64,000 nt of DNA from Penicillium oxalicum. Taxonomy: Eukaryota > Ascomycota > Eurotiomycetes > Eurotiales > Aspergillaceae. Position 1 is the first letter of the stretch. Each line of letters opens with the position of its first letter. The notes below the pieces were generated by a model. That model searched no databases. It worked only from the letters and a program-made list of their open reading frames with translations, and was not told the origin of the DNA. The stretch is from the NCBI RefSeq assembly GCF_001723175.1, contig NC_064655.1, positions 3,224,001-3,288,000 on the forward strand. Direction: 5' to 3'. This document shows, in pieces, positions 1-11,987 of this stretch. Made by a program: the position numbers and the translations under genes.

Positions 1-453
1 CGGCCTGGTCGGCCCAACAGTAGCTCACCGACGTCGTCGATGTTGTAGACTTCTCGATGGCGCAGCTTGAAGGTTCCAATAATGTAATCGGACCACGTCG
101 TGATGGCGCCAATAACAATCAGACAAATGACTCCGGGAACCACACCGAGAGCGTCAAAGGCAACGGGAATCGACAAGACACCTAGTCCGATTTGTGTTTT
201 CATCATCAAAACGGCGGTTCCTTTCCAGCCGACCTGAGTGGTATCCCACCAGCGGTCAGTACACAAATTGACAGTCGTGATGAGACGATCATGACGATCA
301 TGATAGCACGAAGCAATGGCAAAGACTCACAGCACGATAGTTGGGGCCATCCTCGGTGATCTCACCAAAGACGGCGTCGCGAGACTCCTCGACCAAGACA
401 TGCTCTTGCGAAGGATCGCTCCCGAGGGATTCTTTCTCCTTTGCTGAGGACAT
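1..453 (-). CDS. AAAP-family amino-acid transporter, N-terminal part (runs off left edge)
   Basis: Two exons are visible: 453-331 and 233-1, separated by a 97-nt intron (donor GTGAGT, acceptor CTCAG). The first ATG at 453 opens a charged cytosolic leader of about 41 residues. The splice joins NYRA to VGWKGTAVLMMKTQIGLGVL, the signature start of the first membrane segment in fungal AAAP (Mtr / neutral amino-acid permease) transporters, followed by a second hydrophobic stretch and the RHREVYNIDDVGELL loop. The family carries proton-coupled neutral or aromatic amino-acid uptake at the plasma membrane. Only about 118 residues lie in the window and the rest is beyond base 1. The family call is firm; the substrate cannot be told. 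Confidence 0.85.
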
Positions 454-3400
454 TCTTGCACGACAAAAGTATTCAACAAGGAACTGGGGACAGAGAAGAA
501 GAGAAGAAGAAAAGGATAGGGCCACACGACCAGCAAGGAATGAGAGCCGAGTTCAAGCCAAGGAGAAAAGAAAGATGGAAATGTAACCTTGTCAGGAGAG
601 TGACCTCAACAGGGAAAAGACAGTGCCTTCTTATCCAAGACCGGCCGTGTCAGTGGGGTGCCCATCGAATATTTAAGGCCATTCTAGTTTTTAGGGAGAT
701 GCCTTTCTCTCTCCCAGTACATTTGATTCCAGCGTCCCAGCGTCCCGATTTCTGGGGAATCGTGGCTATGCCCCCAATCGCCTTCTTTCGTGAAAGCCCT
801 GATCCAAAAGGAGAAATCGTGGAACTGGTGGACATCGTAGGAAATCCGGGGGGGAAATCTTCACGCCTCACACGTCTCTCATCCTTTGGGTGGACCAATC
901 ACCGAGCGAAGAGCAGGCGTCTAAATACGCCCGGGACAGACCCATCTTCGGATTGGACCCTCGGTCCATCTGGAAACCTCTTGCAGCGGCTTACCGTGAT
1001 CGACTGCAAGCCTCCCCCGGGCCGGCGCAGAAAAAGTTAAACGGGTTGCGGTGACGGAGCGGCAACAAGATCGAATTGAAAAACTTAGTTGAGTGGCCAT
1101 GGTCCTCTGGAGATTGTACACTATTCAATTGAACCATTGCGTCTGCTACAGTCCCGTCTGAGGATGTTTCGTCGGGCAGGTGGACTGAACAAATCTTGGA
1201 GGATCCAATATTATTCAATGGCTTAACGCAATCACTTCACTGGCCCATGTCCTTGACCGGGAGAAGACCCATCGACGATGCCCACTGTAACACTCTTTTC
1301 GTGAAACCAGTGAGGCCGGAAGCGGCACCGCCAAGACTACGCTAGTCCCGTTTATGCACGTGGGTCTCGGCGGCCGTATCGAGTCACCACCCCCAGATTC
1401 ATCATACACTTTCCCCTTCACCATTCTCGCTGAATGGCTCGAGCGACAGTACGGTGGCAGATGCCCCACCACAACGAAAGGGCCTCCTCTTCGGTTTTGT
1501 TTTTCTTTGTCTTTTTCTTCATCTTTTCCCCCAGAGAAGCTGAATATGATGGTCAATCCCTTAAAAAAAGGCGGGCGACTCGATTGAGTACCATCACTAT
1601 TCAATCGGCGCCCAGTCAAAACAGACGACATCGGAACACAACACTTGAAAGGACAATGTTCACCTGAATTTCCAGGCTTCTACTTCATTGCCCCATTAGG
1701 CAGCTGAACACCGAGACGGGGCGGGAAAGAGAGGATTCGGGATGCAGTACTGGTTACTTTGATGAGACCCTCAATTCCCTGTGGACATGGGTCAGAAGTG
1801 TTGTCCGTGTTAGACCACTGACGACTCTCGACGCGATGGAGACCCTCCCACAAGCGGATCCCCTCCCTCGACGCCCCAAACTTTCGTGTCCGCGAAGGAT
1901 TCGGCCACGACTTCCTAGGCCGACAAAAACACCACGCTCGCAAAGATCTATGCAAGAGGGCAAAGTATCGCAGGTGTCGATGTACACTACACGACTGAAC
2001 ATGCGTACCACGTCCACTGCTTCGGGATTGAGGAAAGACAGAATGGAACCCTTTCACGACACGACGAGAGAACGTCCGGCAGTGTAGTAGTGCCGGAAAG
2101 GCAGGCGGTACGGCGCCGCCACGGGCCTAGGCTGCTCCGTCACACCAACTACACCATGGATCCATCCATGGTCCCAAACAGGAGAACGACAATCAGGGCC
2201 ATTGCGGGAGAAATGAACCGATCAAACAACCCATCGGATAGAGTGACCACGACAGTTTGATACTTTCCTGCTTTTTCTTTAAACTTTCGCCACCCGTGAA
2301 CCCTGAAGTTAGGGACAGGTGTGTGTATTGTGCCGCGACTATCTCTGTCAGCCAGGCACATACTTATGGCTGGCCGCTGACGGGTACGAATCAAGCCGTC
2401 GACCAGGCCAAGAGAATAAGAACTCTATTCTCGTGCGTGCAATTGTTTTAAACTTCTCACCGGACCGGTTGACATACACCATACAAAACACAGCAAACAC
2501 GGATTTGGTAGAACATACTGTGGAATGTTATCAGCATGTCCCTGGGGAGTCCAACTACATCTGTGATTCTTCCAGCGTTGCCGGGATCTTCGGCAGGAAT
2601 CCGCGCTCGTGTTCGCAAGCCAGGGACATGGGTGGATGCGCGTGTAGACTTGCAGCTGAGGGTCCCAGCGAGATCCGTAGGCATCACAGTGGCCCGTGTG
2701 TGTATGACCACGCAGTAGCGTACGGACTTCCCCGTTTTCCCCTGGTTTCCAGTTCTCCGCATTCTCCTCCTGGAGTTTGGGGTATCCAGTCGCCACCCGT
2801 CACCCCGCCGCTGGACTTTGGAAAATCCGTACGATCCCGGTACACTGGAGTATGCAGATGACAGCGGACCACTGAGAACACCGGCCCGTGGCCCATACTC
2901 ATACTCGGTATGGGTCAACTAAGAAGAAGAGCACAGTAGAGTCCAGCGACAAAGGCTCCAGAGACAGCGGACTGCAAGTGCGCGACTCAGGTGAAGTTGC
3001 TTTGACTCGGAAGTGTCAACACGCCAACACGTTCCAAGGATGCCTATCTAACCTAGCGCTGGCAAGACATGTCCCAGATTCGATCTTAGACAACAGGGAC
3101 ATCTTCCAGATCACAGTCCAGATCCTAGTTGTGGTCTCTGACGGAGGAGGGAATGGAAGTTGACAGTCGTTGTCAATTCTGATGCATGGGACAAGTCAAA
3201 TCTTCCGTGTCAGTGTTACTTAGGCAAGCAAGAACTAGGTACTACCCACCTCGGACGTCAACTTGAGCAAGTACCTATTTCGACCTAAGACACCCCCGTC
3301 CATAAGCGAGTTGCCCCCTACCCTTACTTTTTTGGTATCGCTTGATTCACTCAACATGACTGTACGGTGTAAGAAGGGGTGATGTAAACCTACTAGAGGC

Positions 3401-4178
3401 TGGATCAATACCCGATGTCCCACAAACCCCATGAAAACCCGGGGTCAACTGCAGAGTATGCTAGAGGATTACCTGAAAACAACCAGGTTGATGCGCTGCG
3501 GAGATGGGCTCCAACAATAAGGATGGGGCCCTTTTTGTCCAGCCTATCTCATCCACAGACGCGGGGTACATAATTACATGGAACAATATAACACATGAAA
3601 CATATGACAATTCAGTTCTTTTGTTTTTTTAGAAAAAAACAACATCTCTGAATCTGGAGTATATAGTACAATGAACTTGGTGAACCAATGTGTCATTGCA
3701 AGTGACGGGGAGGGGGCCACGTGGTGCTCCTTTTGGAATAATGGCCCACGTGACTCTGCAAGCTTAATCGGCGGGTCTACAGTTAGAACAAAGGTACTTC
3801 TGTAATATTATTGTTCAGGTGACGTGAAAGGGATTCTTCCACGATAAGAGCCCCAGATTCCTGATCTCTCGAGTCCGGCATCGTGGTATCTGCAGAGGGC
3901 AGGCACGAGGCTTGGTCAGAACGAGACTTTAACACGTGAAAGCGCCGAAAACGTTGACAAGAAATCGTCCTGAGGAAACCCTCTTTTTTTTTTCTTTGTG
4001 TGGTAGGTCACAGTCAGGCTCTAGTGAGTCTACCTCTTCATTCCCGATACCGATCACTCAGTACCAACTCCTCGCTGGAGGCTATGTACCATCTCCCTTA
4101 CCGACTGGTGAATTCGGCCCGATCGTCCAGCAACGCCCCAATTCAAAGCAAGTGTTTCACCGATCCGAGAAGAAAGGC

Positions 4179-4194
4179 AAAAAAAAAAAAAAAA
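4179..4194. repeat. Poly-A homopolymer run
   Basis: Sixteen consecutive adenines within the gene-poor stretch. Simple low-complexity sequence with no visible role. Confidence 0.9.
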
Positions 4195-4414
4195 CGTCCA
4201 GGCACGGCAACACAGGTCCTCCGACTGTGCCGTATTGTAGCAGCTTATCGGCCCGATCTCCACACCGAGTACAGTATGTACTTTGACCCGCGCACGACGG
4301 GACAGGATCGAAATTTCTCAAAGTAAATCAAACACGCGTGGTACGTAATGGTGTGACTCGACCCTATCGCATAGACTACCAGTTTGTGGATGCAGCCGAG
4401 ATTACCTTAGATTA

Positions 4415-4440
4415 GAGAAGAGAGAGAGAGAGAGAGAGAG
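4415..4440. repeat. GA dinucleotide microsatellite
   Basis: A nearly pure (GA)n tract of about 13 units in intergenic DNA. It could be length-polymorphic between isolates; no coding context. Confidence 0.9.
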
Positions 4441-5422
4441 ATGATAAGATTACTTGATAGGTACATACATGCCAACCGTGATGTGGATCGCGAGCACGCG
4501 GAACGTGGCTTTGTTTTTAGTCCAATTTTTGTGTCTGTTTTTAGTGAGGGTCCATGGTGTTCCCGCCTGGTGTGGATCGGTTTGGAGGATGACGATTTCG
4601 GAGGGTATTGATAGCTCCCCGATGTGGAATGTGCGCTAGAGTGCGAGAGAGGTGTGAGATTGCACGATGGGTAATGGGTGAACATGCACAACAACAAACT
4701 TGACAAATCAACAAATATACATGACCCGAACGAAATCAGGATGATCTTCATCATCCAATCGAGTTTCGCACGCGGGTCTCGGCGGGATGGAATATTCCTC
4801 CTACCGCTCCTCCTACCGCGGCAATGCGCTTGAGTCTAAGAAAAGACAGACGAGCGAGCTTGTATCACAGCAACAGTTCTGGGTGGGAGCGATTCTGCAG
4901 GAAGTAGGAAGTTGGAGGTACCTGGACATGCAGTTCTTGAATGCGGGCCCGTAGAGCTGATGTCAGTGGTCACTCGGTTGTCGAGGCACATGCGCTTTCT
5001 GTCGGAGACAAGTTGCCCCCACGCTCGAGTGACACCGAGGATCGATTGGACCTCAATCAATCTCGCGGCTGCTTGAGAATGATTGAAAGGCAGTGCTGGG
5101 TTGAAGATGCGATGTGGCTACCTCCTAGAACAAGCGGCAGATCGTTTCTTTCTATATGATCTGTACCAATTTCTACGACTGGCAGGTACATAGATAAACT
5201 CTTAGCTTCACAAGGTTCATCATCGCTATCATCACTCCCGTCACCAAGTATTCTCGAACACAAATATGCATCAACAAATTGGCATTACATATCTCCGACG
5301 CGACACGAATTTTAGTTCTATAATACAAGTGGACAGCGCCGGAGTTGCTGAGTTTCATATGTCACAGCACGGCGGTGCGTTCAATATTTTTTTTCAAGCC
5401 ATGTCCATGACACAGACATGCT

Positions 5423-6547
5423 TCAGTGAATCTTCTCCGTCTCCTCCATCAGCTCCTCCACCTTAAAGTTCTCCACATCACCCCGCGTGAACATTCGCAC
5501 CAGCTCTCCCTTGCGGCCGCTGGCCTGACCGCCAAAGTCGTAGAAACGCTGCACGGAACTGACCAGCCACGTAGCCTCGGTGGTCGAAACACCCCGATCC
5601 GGCATCACCTGACCATGCATGAGGACCAGCCCCTTGTCATCAGCCAGGTCCAAATGGTGCGTGACCGTGGTGTGCGGCTGCGCAAAGGATCCATGCAACT
5701 TGAAGGCACCGAGGTTGGTGAAAATGACGGTCGATGTGTGATTGTTGACCGTGTTCTTGTTGGTGGTGACAAAGTCCTCCGCAGGTGGGTGGAATGCCCA
5801 CTGCAGGAAATGAATCTCAGCGGCAGTCTGTGCGGGGGCGCCATCGGGAGTCTGCATATCTTGCTCGGCGGTCTGGCGGGGGAGAGGAAGAATGAACTGG
5901 GGGTTTTGACGGGCCGCTTCGGCAATGCGCAAATATGTGTCGAGGGGAATTGCAGCACAGATGGAGGTAGAGCTGTTTGCGAATCGAAGACGCCACAGAG
6001 CTTCAATCTCCTTCGGAGGCAAATCACGAATCTTCTCCACGTCAATGTATGTGCTCAGTGGCTTGATAGGGCTCGCGCTGCCCGAGGCTTCCCGAGCAGC
6101 CTGTTCGGTCGCTGATGGCTTGTTTGGAGGAGGTGGTGGATGGAAAGCTGGAGGTGTGTTCAATTGAGTAGATGCTGACTTGACACTGGAAGTCGGCGCA
6201 TCGGGTTCTGGGGTGGCCACCGTAGCTGCTTGACGACGAAGATCCTGAATCTTCTCGCTGTATGCTTCCTTCAAGGCTTCAATAGACTCAAGTCCTTCTC
6301 TATTTCCACGATGAGCGATGTATCTACATAAATAGTGCAATGTTCTGACTAAGGTGACGAGCTTGACTTACTGCTTGGCTTTTTGATCCAACTTGTTGCG
6401 ATACTTGTCGATGATGTGATTGGGATCATGGTGAGAAGCCAGGAAACGCACGTCGTGAACCTGAGCCCAGCGACGCTGCTGTGATCGCAAAAGATGACTT
6501 CTACCCCTGAAAAGGGATTGCAACCCTGATAGGCGTCGAGAAGCCAT
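5423..6547 (-). CDS. atp11: Mitochondrial F1-ATPase assembly chaperone Atp11
   Basis: Two exons (6547-6372 and 6323-5423) with a 48-nt intron (GTAAGT / TGTAG) give a 358-residue protein. The first about 30 residues are rich in Arg, Ser and Leu with no acidic residue, as in a mitochondrial presequence. They are followed by HHDPNHIIDKYRNKLDQKAKQ and, after the splice, YIAHRGNREGLESIEALKEAY. A Pro/Ala-rich linker (about residues 90-140) leads to the conserved ATP11 C-terminal domain with FILPLPR, MHFLQW-like and HLDLADDKGLVLMHG blocks. Atp11 (ATPAF1) binds the F1 beta subunit in the matrix and prevents its aggregation during ATP synthase assembly. The start is the first ATG in frame that yields the targeting peptide. 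This is a housekeeping gene unrelated to the cluster further right. Confidence 0.93.
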
Positions 6548-8948
6548 GATGTGTGCAGATCAGTTATGACTGGTGTTTATCCTTCAACCTCCCCCGGCTG
6601 GTATGTCAGTCGATAAGGAAATTCGGATGTCGGAAACTAGGTTTATCCGATCTCCGGGTTCTGCTAGTACTACCAGGCACATGACGTAGGTCGGCATGTA
6701 GTATTTACTCAACGGACATACTTATTCGGTCGATTCTTGTTGACTGTGTAGGAACCAAATGCAAACATTTTGCCATTCTTCCAGTCAAAGTCCGCTGACG
6801 CTGACATGAGCTCCGCTTCTGGCACGTATTGATGCTGATTATGAACATGAGAATCCATTGCCGGTGGCGTCTACGCGTGGCGCGCTCGATGCAGATAGCA
6901 CCGACCAGTCGCTTCATCGAGTGGGGTTAACATTCTCTAGTCCTGCACCATCCATGCTCAACCTTTGCTGTTCTTGAAGCATTGACCCCGATCATTTGGA
7001 GAGTCACTCTTATGGGCCATAAGTGGAGTTTTTCTATCATTATCTCAACCGATCGTGGTGAACACCCCAAATTCCGAGTCGCGTTTAAATCGAGTCAGTT
7101 ACAGTTGAGCTTTCGCAAGGGTCCACGGTCTTCAACAGCAAAATCATTCTGCGAAACTAGTATACCTAGTATTTGTGACACAGACATCTACGGCTGCCGA
7201 CAATTGTTTCCGATGATACTTCAGTCCGACAGCTTAGAACATCCATGACGGATCCGTCCCACCTATCCGGCTAAATACCTACCTGGGTACCCGCTTACCT
7301 AGCTATTAATGTCGACAATAGCCTGATGATCTACCCGAGAAATATATATGCATCAGCGACTTCCGCACCTGGCACTTGGCTGTTCGATAAACGCCCATGG
7401 CTATGAGATCCGGCCCATGTAATAGCGAGCAAAACCCACGAGGAGGTTTCGACCTGACAATTCAAATTGTGTAGACGAGACTACCGTATTTAATTTCGTG
7501 CTGGTATTAGGTGAATGCTCGGGGGGAGCCTGCTGATGGGTAGGTGTCGGGCCCCTCCAGATCAAGGAATGAAACGAACATAAATACTCCTAATTGGTCG
7601 CACCAATACTAAGAGATGTACCTAAGTTTCTAGGTAGTAGGTAGGTGGACCTCCTCCATCATGGGCGGGTCAGGTGTAGATATGTACCTTCTTGGTCATC
7701 ATTGACAAGTGAACTCAAAGAGGATGTTGGAGGGCAACGGACAGACATCCGTGCCATTGAAGATCAATTTGTCTTCACCTGCTGATCATGAAACACGCCG
7801 AAAACTTCTGGAAGTGAAGTCTATAGACATCAACCCATTAGTGCCATGACGGACTACAATTCCCTGGCACCAATAATCCCAGCAGCGTTGACATTTGGCC
7901 GCTGTAGGCAGAGCTGGGGGCGGATAATGGAAATAGAGTTGACGCCCGCATTCACTCTGCCATTTTTGACAGCTTGACAGCGCTGCTCGCTCAGGTGTAG
8001 GATGGAGGCCTTGTCGTACGTAGCTATTCACCTGGATCGATGCAAGCGTGGGCTTTCGCAACCATACTCTGATCGAATAATCTTCCGGTTCGTGGACTGA
8101 TAGATGCCGCACGGCTTATCGGACCGATTACCCCCACTCTCAAGTCACACCTCGTTCCCCGCACCTGACTCGTGAACGATGAACAGATGGATCACTTGGA
8201 GGACCGTGAGCTGAATACGTCAGACCAGAAGGCCGGAAGGATTATGCAGTAATGAACTGTACACTTGCGCATCCCAGAGAGTACAGATAACGAATTTGAA
8301 GCTTAATCATCAGATTTTTGTGCCACTGCCATTGAAGTGGTCTCGGAGTCAGGACTGGCTGCAACATAGCCAAATAGTTGCTGACGCCGAGTCGTTTTCG
8401 AGAAATGTCCCGCGGCCGGTAAAACCTCGGGCGACCAAAACGGACACCTCTCCGTGTCGAGTTCAGGTACCCGAATAAGCAACGGAGCAGGTGGAAGCCG
8501 AGCTCTGAGGTGATTGAGTCCACTCTTGTCCTTCGCCAATCCGATTCACTCAATGCTCCATCGTCAATTCTCCAGTGTTGCACGATTTTAGTTTGAAAGT
8601 GGGGGAGCAGGCTCAGACTGATCAGGACAACATGGACCGGCGAGAGTACGTGGCGGCTAAACAGGCTATAAGTATCACCATACCTCGCCTGTCTTATGAG
8701 AAGAAACTGCATCTGTAATCTCTCGCAAGGGGACCACCGAGAGAGCCAATCCAGCAGATTGAGGAAACAAGATAGAGTTATTTCCGTGAGGTGATTTTGT
8801 TGTCTTGTTTAAACCCATTCCAATTTCACAAGAACGGCCATCAAATCCCTCGGCCCAAGTCATTGCCAACGTGAGCTTGGAGTGTCGTAACCGACCTATT
8901 TCCAATCCTCCTCCTAAATCCCTCCTCCACAACACAACACTCGACAAA
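6548..8948. other. Intergenic region between atp11 and the beta-glucosidase
   Basis: Divergent promoter region of about 2.4 kb. Small open frames here (for example 6982-7248 and 8242-8712) show no recognisable domain. Several TACCT/AGGTA elements cluster near 7270-7310 and 7615-7650. Two CreA-like sites lie on the right-hand side and are listed separately. Nothing else is supported. Confidence 0.5.
8132..8604 (+). promoter_or_regulatory. CreA-like sites upstream of the GH3 beta-glucosidase
   Basis: CCCCAC at 8132-8137 and GTGGGG at 8599-8604 match the SYGGRG consensus of the carbon catabolite repressor CreA, about 810 and 345 bases before the beta-glucosidase start. Glycosidase genes are commonly CreA-repressed, so the placement fits. 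The motif is short and expected by chance, hence low confidence. Confidence 0.3.
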
Positions 8949-11689
8949 ATGGCTCCAATCGACGTGGAAAAGACCATTGAAGAGCTCACCTTGGGCGAGA
9001 AGATTGCGCTCACATCTGGTGAGTACATTCCTTGTGCCACGCCTCTCAGAAGCAACCTCCGATCCCGTGCCGCATTCCAGCGCTCCCCCTCATTTGACCC
9101 CATTTCATTTCCCAATTTGGCTGATCTCTCCCCCTCCACAGGACGCGATTTCTGGCACACACAACCTGTCCCTCGCCTGAACATCCCTTCCTTGCGCACA
9201 TCCGACGGCCCCAACGGAGTTCGCGGCACCCGCTTCTTCAATGGCGTCCCAGCAGCGTGTTTTCCCTGCGCAACGGCTCTCGGTGCCACGTGGGATGCCG
9301 ACCTTCTCGCGGAGATCGGTACCTTGATGGGCGAAGAGGCGATTGCAAAGGGAACACACGTCATTTTGGGCCCAACCATCAACACTCAGCGCTCCCCTCT
9401 GGGAGGCCGTGGCTTCGAGTCCTTTTCTGAAGATGGTGTGCTGTCCGGGACACTGGCTGGTTACATGGTCAAGGGCATGCAAGAGAAGGGCGTGGCCGCA
9501 ACGTTGAAGCACTTTGTCTGTAATGACCAGGAGCACGAGCGGTTGGCTGTGAACGCCATTCTCACAGACCGGGCGTTGCGTGAGATCTACCTAATGCCTT
9601 TCCAGTTGGCCATGCGCATCTGCCGGTCGGCCTGCGTGATGACAGCCTACAACAAGATCAATGGCACCCATGTTAGCGAGAACAAGGCAATCATTGACGA
9701 CATTCTTCGAAAGGAGTGGAAATGGGAAGGCCTTATTATGAGTGACTGGTAAGTGCGAAAGAAACCGCCAACTCTTCAATTTTCCTTATTGCTCTCAGCA
9801 AAAAGAAAAAACGAAAAAACAACGTATACTAAGACCTCCCAAGGTTCGGAACGTATTCCGTCTCCGAGGCCATCGAGGCTGGTCTCGACCTGGAGATGCC
9901 TGGCAAGACCCGTTGGCGAGGCGAGGCTCTCTCCCACGCAGTGACCTCGAACAAGGTCGCAGAGTTCAAGCTGGATGAGCGTGTGCGCAACGTGCTCAAC
10001 TTGGTCAACTGGGTCGACCCCCTGGGCATCCCCGAGGGAGCCGAGGAGAAGGCCTTGAACCGCCCCGAGGACCAGGCCCTGATGCGACGCGCTGCCGCCG
10101 AGTCGGTCGTACTGCTCAAGAATGAGGATAATATTCTGCCTTTGAAGAAGGACGGATCGATCCTCGTCATTGGCCCGAACGCGAAGATTGCTTCTTACTG
10201 TGGTGGCGGTTCTGCCTCTCTGGCTCCATACTACACGGTCAGCCCCTTCGAGGGAGTTGCCGCGAAGAGCTCTGGAGAGGTCAAATACTCACAGGGTGTA
10301 TACTCACACAAAGATTTGCCTCTTCTTGGCCCGCTTATGAAGACCGAGGATGGCAAGACTGGATTCATGTTCAAGGTCTATAACGAGCCCCCAACTGCCG
10401 GTCAACAACGCACTGCAGTCGACGAGATCCACCTGGTCAGCTCTTCAGGCTTCTTGGCGGACTATGTGAACCCCAAGCTCGAGTCCCTGACCTTCTATGT
10501 CGACATGGAGGGCTACTTCACTCCCGAAGAGGATGGTCTCTACGACTTTGGTGTTACGGTTGTTGGCACCGGTCGTCTTTTGGTCGATGGAGAGGTTGTG
10601 GTGGACAATACCAAGAATCAAAAGCAGGGCTCCGCCTTCTTTGGTACCGCAACCATCGAAGAGCAGGGCACTAAAGAGCTGAAGGCGGGTCAAAAGTACA
10701 AGGTTGTCTTCGAATTTGGCAGCGCTCCGACTTCTGACCTCGACACCCACGGTATTGTCGCATTTGGAGGTGGTGGTTTCCGGTTTGGTGCCAGCCGCCG
10801 TGTTGGCCAGGACGAATTGATCTCCAGCGCCGTCGAACAGGCCAAGGAAGCCAGTCAAGTCGTCATCTTTGCTGGTTTGACCAGTGAGTGGGAGACTGAG
10901 GGTTATGACCGCGACCACATGGACCTTCCTCCCGGCAGCGACGAGCTGATCAGCCGAGTGCTCGAAGTCAACCCCAATGCCGTTGTCGTAATTCAGTCCG
11001 GCACTCCTATCACGATGCCTTGGGCGAAAGACGCCCGTGCTCTTGTTCATGCCTGGTTCGGTGGTAACGAATGCGGTAACGGCATCGCTGATGTTCTCTA
11101 TGGTGACGTGAATCCTTCCGGCAAACTGCCTCTTACATTCCCTCGCCGTCTGCAAGATAACCCTTCATACCTCAACTTCCGTTCGGAACGCGGCCGCACC
11201 TTGTATGGCGAGGATATCTACGTCGGATACCGCTATTTCGAAAAGTCCGACGTAGCCCCAGCTTTCGCCTTTGGCCACGGTTTATCTTATACCACCTTCA
11301 CCCGTTCCGACCTCAAGATCAGCACGGTCCCCGAGCAAGCCAAGTACGCCGAGTCGGGAGAGCCAATCACCGCTACAGTCACCGTCACCAACACCGGATC
11401 CGTCGCCGGTGCGGAAATCGTGCAGCTGTGGGTTGTACCGCCGAAGACTGAGGTTAGCCGCCCTGTGCGTGAGCTAAAGGCTTTCAAGAAGGTCTTCCTT
11501 CAGCCTGGTGAGGCCAAGACTGTCGAATTGGCGGTGGAGAAGAAGCTTGCGACCAGCTGGTGGGATGAACAGCGAGGCCAATGGATCTCCGAGAAGGGCA
11601 CTTACCAGGTCTCTATCACTGGAACTGGGCCAGAGGAGCTGAAGGGTGAATTCGAGGTCAGCAAGACGAGATTCTGGCTGGGCCTGTAG
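8949..11689 (+). CDS. bglI: GH3 beta-glucosidase with PA14 domain (beta-glucosidase I type)
   Basis: Three exons, 8949-9018, 9142-9748 and 9844-11689, encode about 840 residues, the usual size of fungal beta-glucosidase I. The protein starts [20 protein letters not shown] with no signal peptide, so it is probably intracellular. The GH3 N-domain shows the SDGPNGVRG block, [10 protein letters not shown] and, across the second splice, GLIMSDWFGTYS, whose Asp (about residue 225) is the catalytic nucleophile of the family. A PA14 beta-sandwich is inserted in the C-domain around residues 390-550 ([18 protein letters not shown]). The (alpha/beta)6 sandwich with [20 protein letters not shown] and a fibronectin-III-like C-terminal domain follow. 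It hydrolyses terminal beta-glucosides such as cellobiose. It is convergent with the PKS-NRPS, with 298 bases between the two stops. A role in processing a glycosylated cluster product is possible but unsupported. Confidence 0.93.
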
Positions 11690-11987
11690 ATGGCTGCGAA
11701 TAAACTTTACGACTTTTGTTAAGGCGACATTTCCATCGCGAGATTACCAAATGATTTAGATGAAATGAATATTTATGACACCAGATTTATTCCTGTGCCG
11801 CATCTTAAAGCAACTGGATCGCAGTGAAGAGTAATCCTTCGCGGCAATCCTACCATAGTTGGAAGACATGGATGATCGTACCCACACGATCTGTCTTCAT
11901 CCGACCATCATACATTTTTGCTATCTATGACCAACTAATGTAGATGTACCCAAATAACCAATCCCAAAGAGAAATTCTACCCAACAA

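Larger units (their letters stand above)
454..5422. other. Gene-poor 5 kb intergenic region
   Basis: No open frame here shows family motifs, codon bias or a splice pattern that makes a plausible protein; the longest (about 180 codons near 2319-2861 and 138 codons near 1215-1631) look random. It contains a 16-base poly-A run (4179-4194) and a GA microsatellite (4415-4440). The first few hundred bases should be the promoter of the transporter on the left. I recognised no tRNA or transposon end. Confidence 0.5.

Noticed and set aside
1215..2861. Open frames of 138 and 180 codons in the gene-poor left region
   Set aside because: No motif, no plausible splice partners, and the composition looks random.
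5426..6115. A 229-codon plus-strand frame opposite atp11
   Set aside because: Antisense to a conserved gene, no domain and implausible composition.
8675..9385. A 236-codon minus-strand frame over the start of the beta-glucosidase
   Set aside because: It overlaps conserved GH3 coding sequence and has no recognisable motif; the same holds for the minus frame at 10445-11155.
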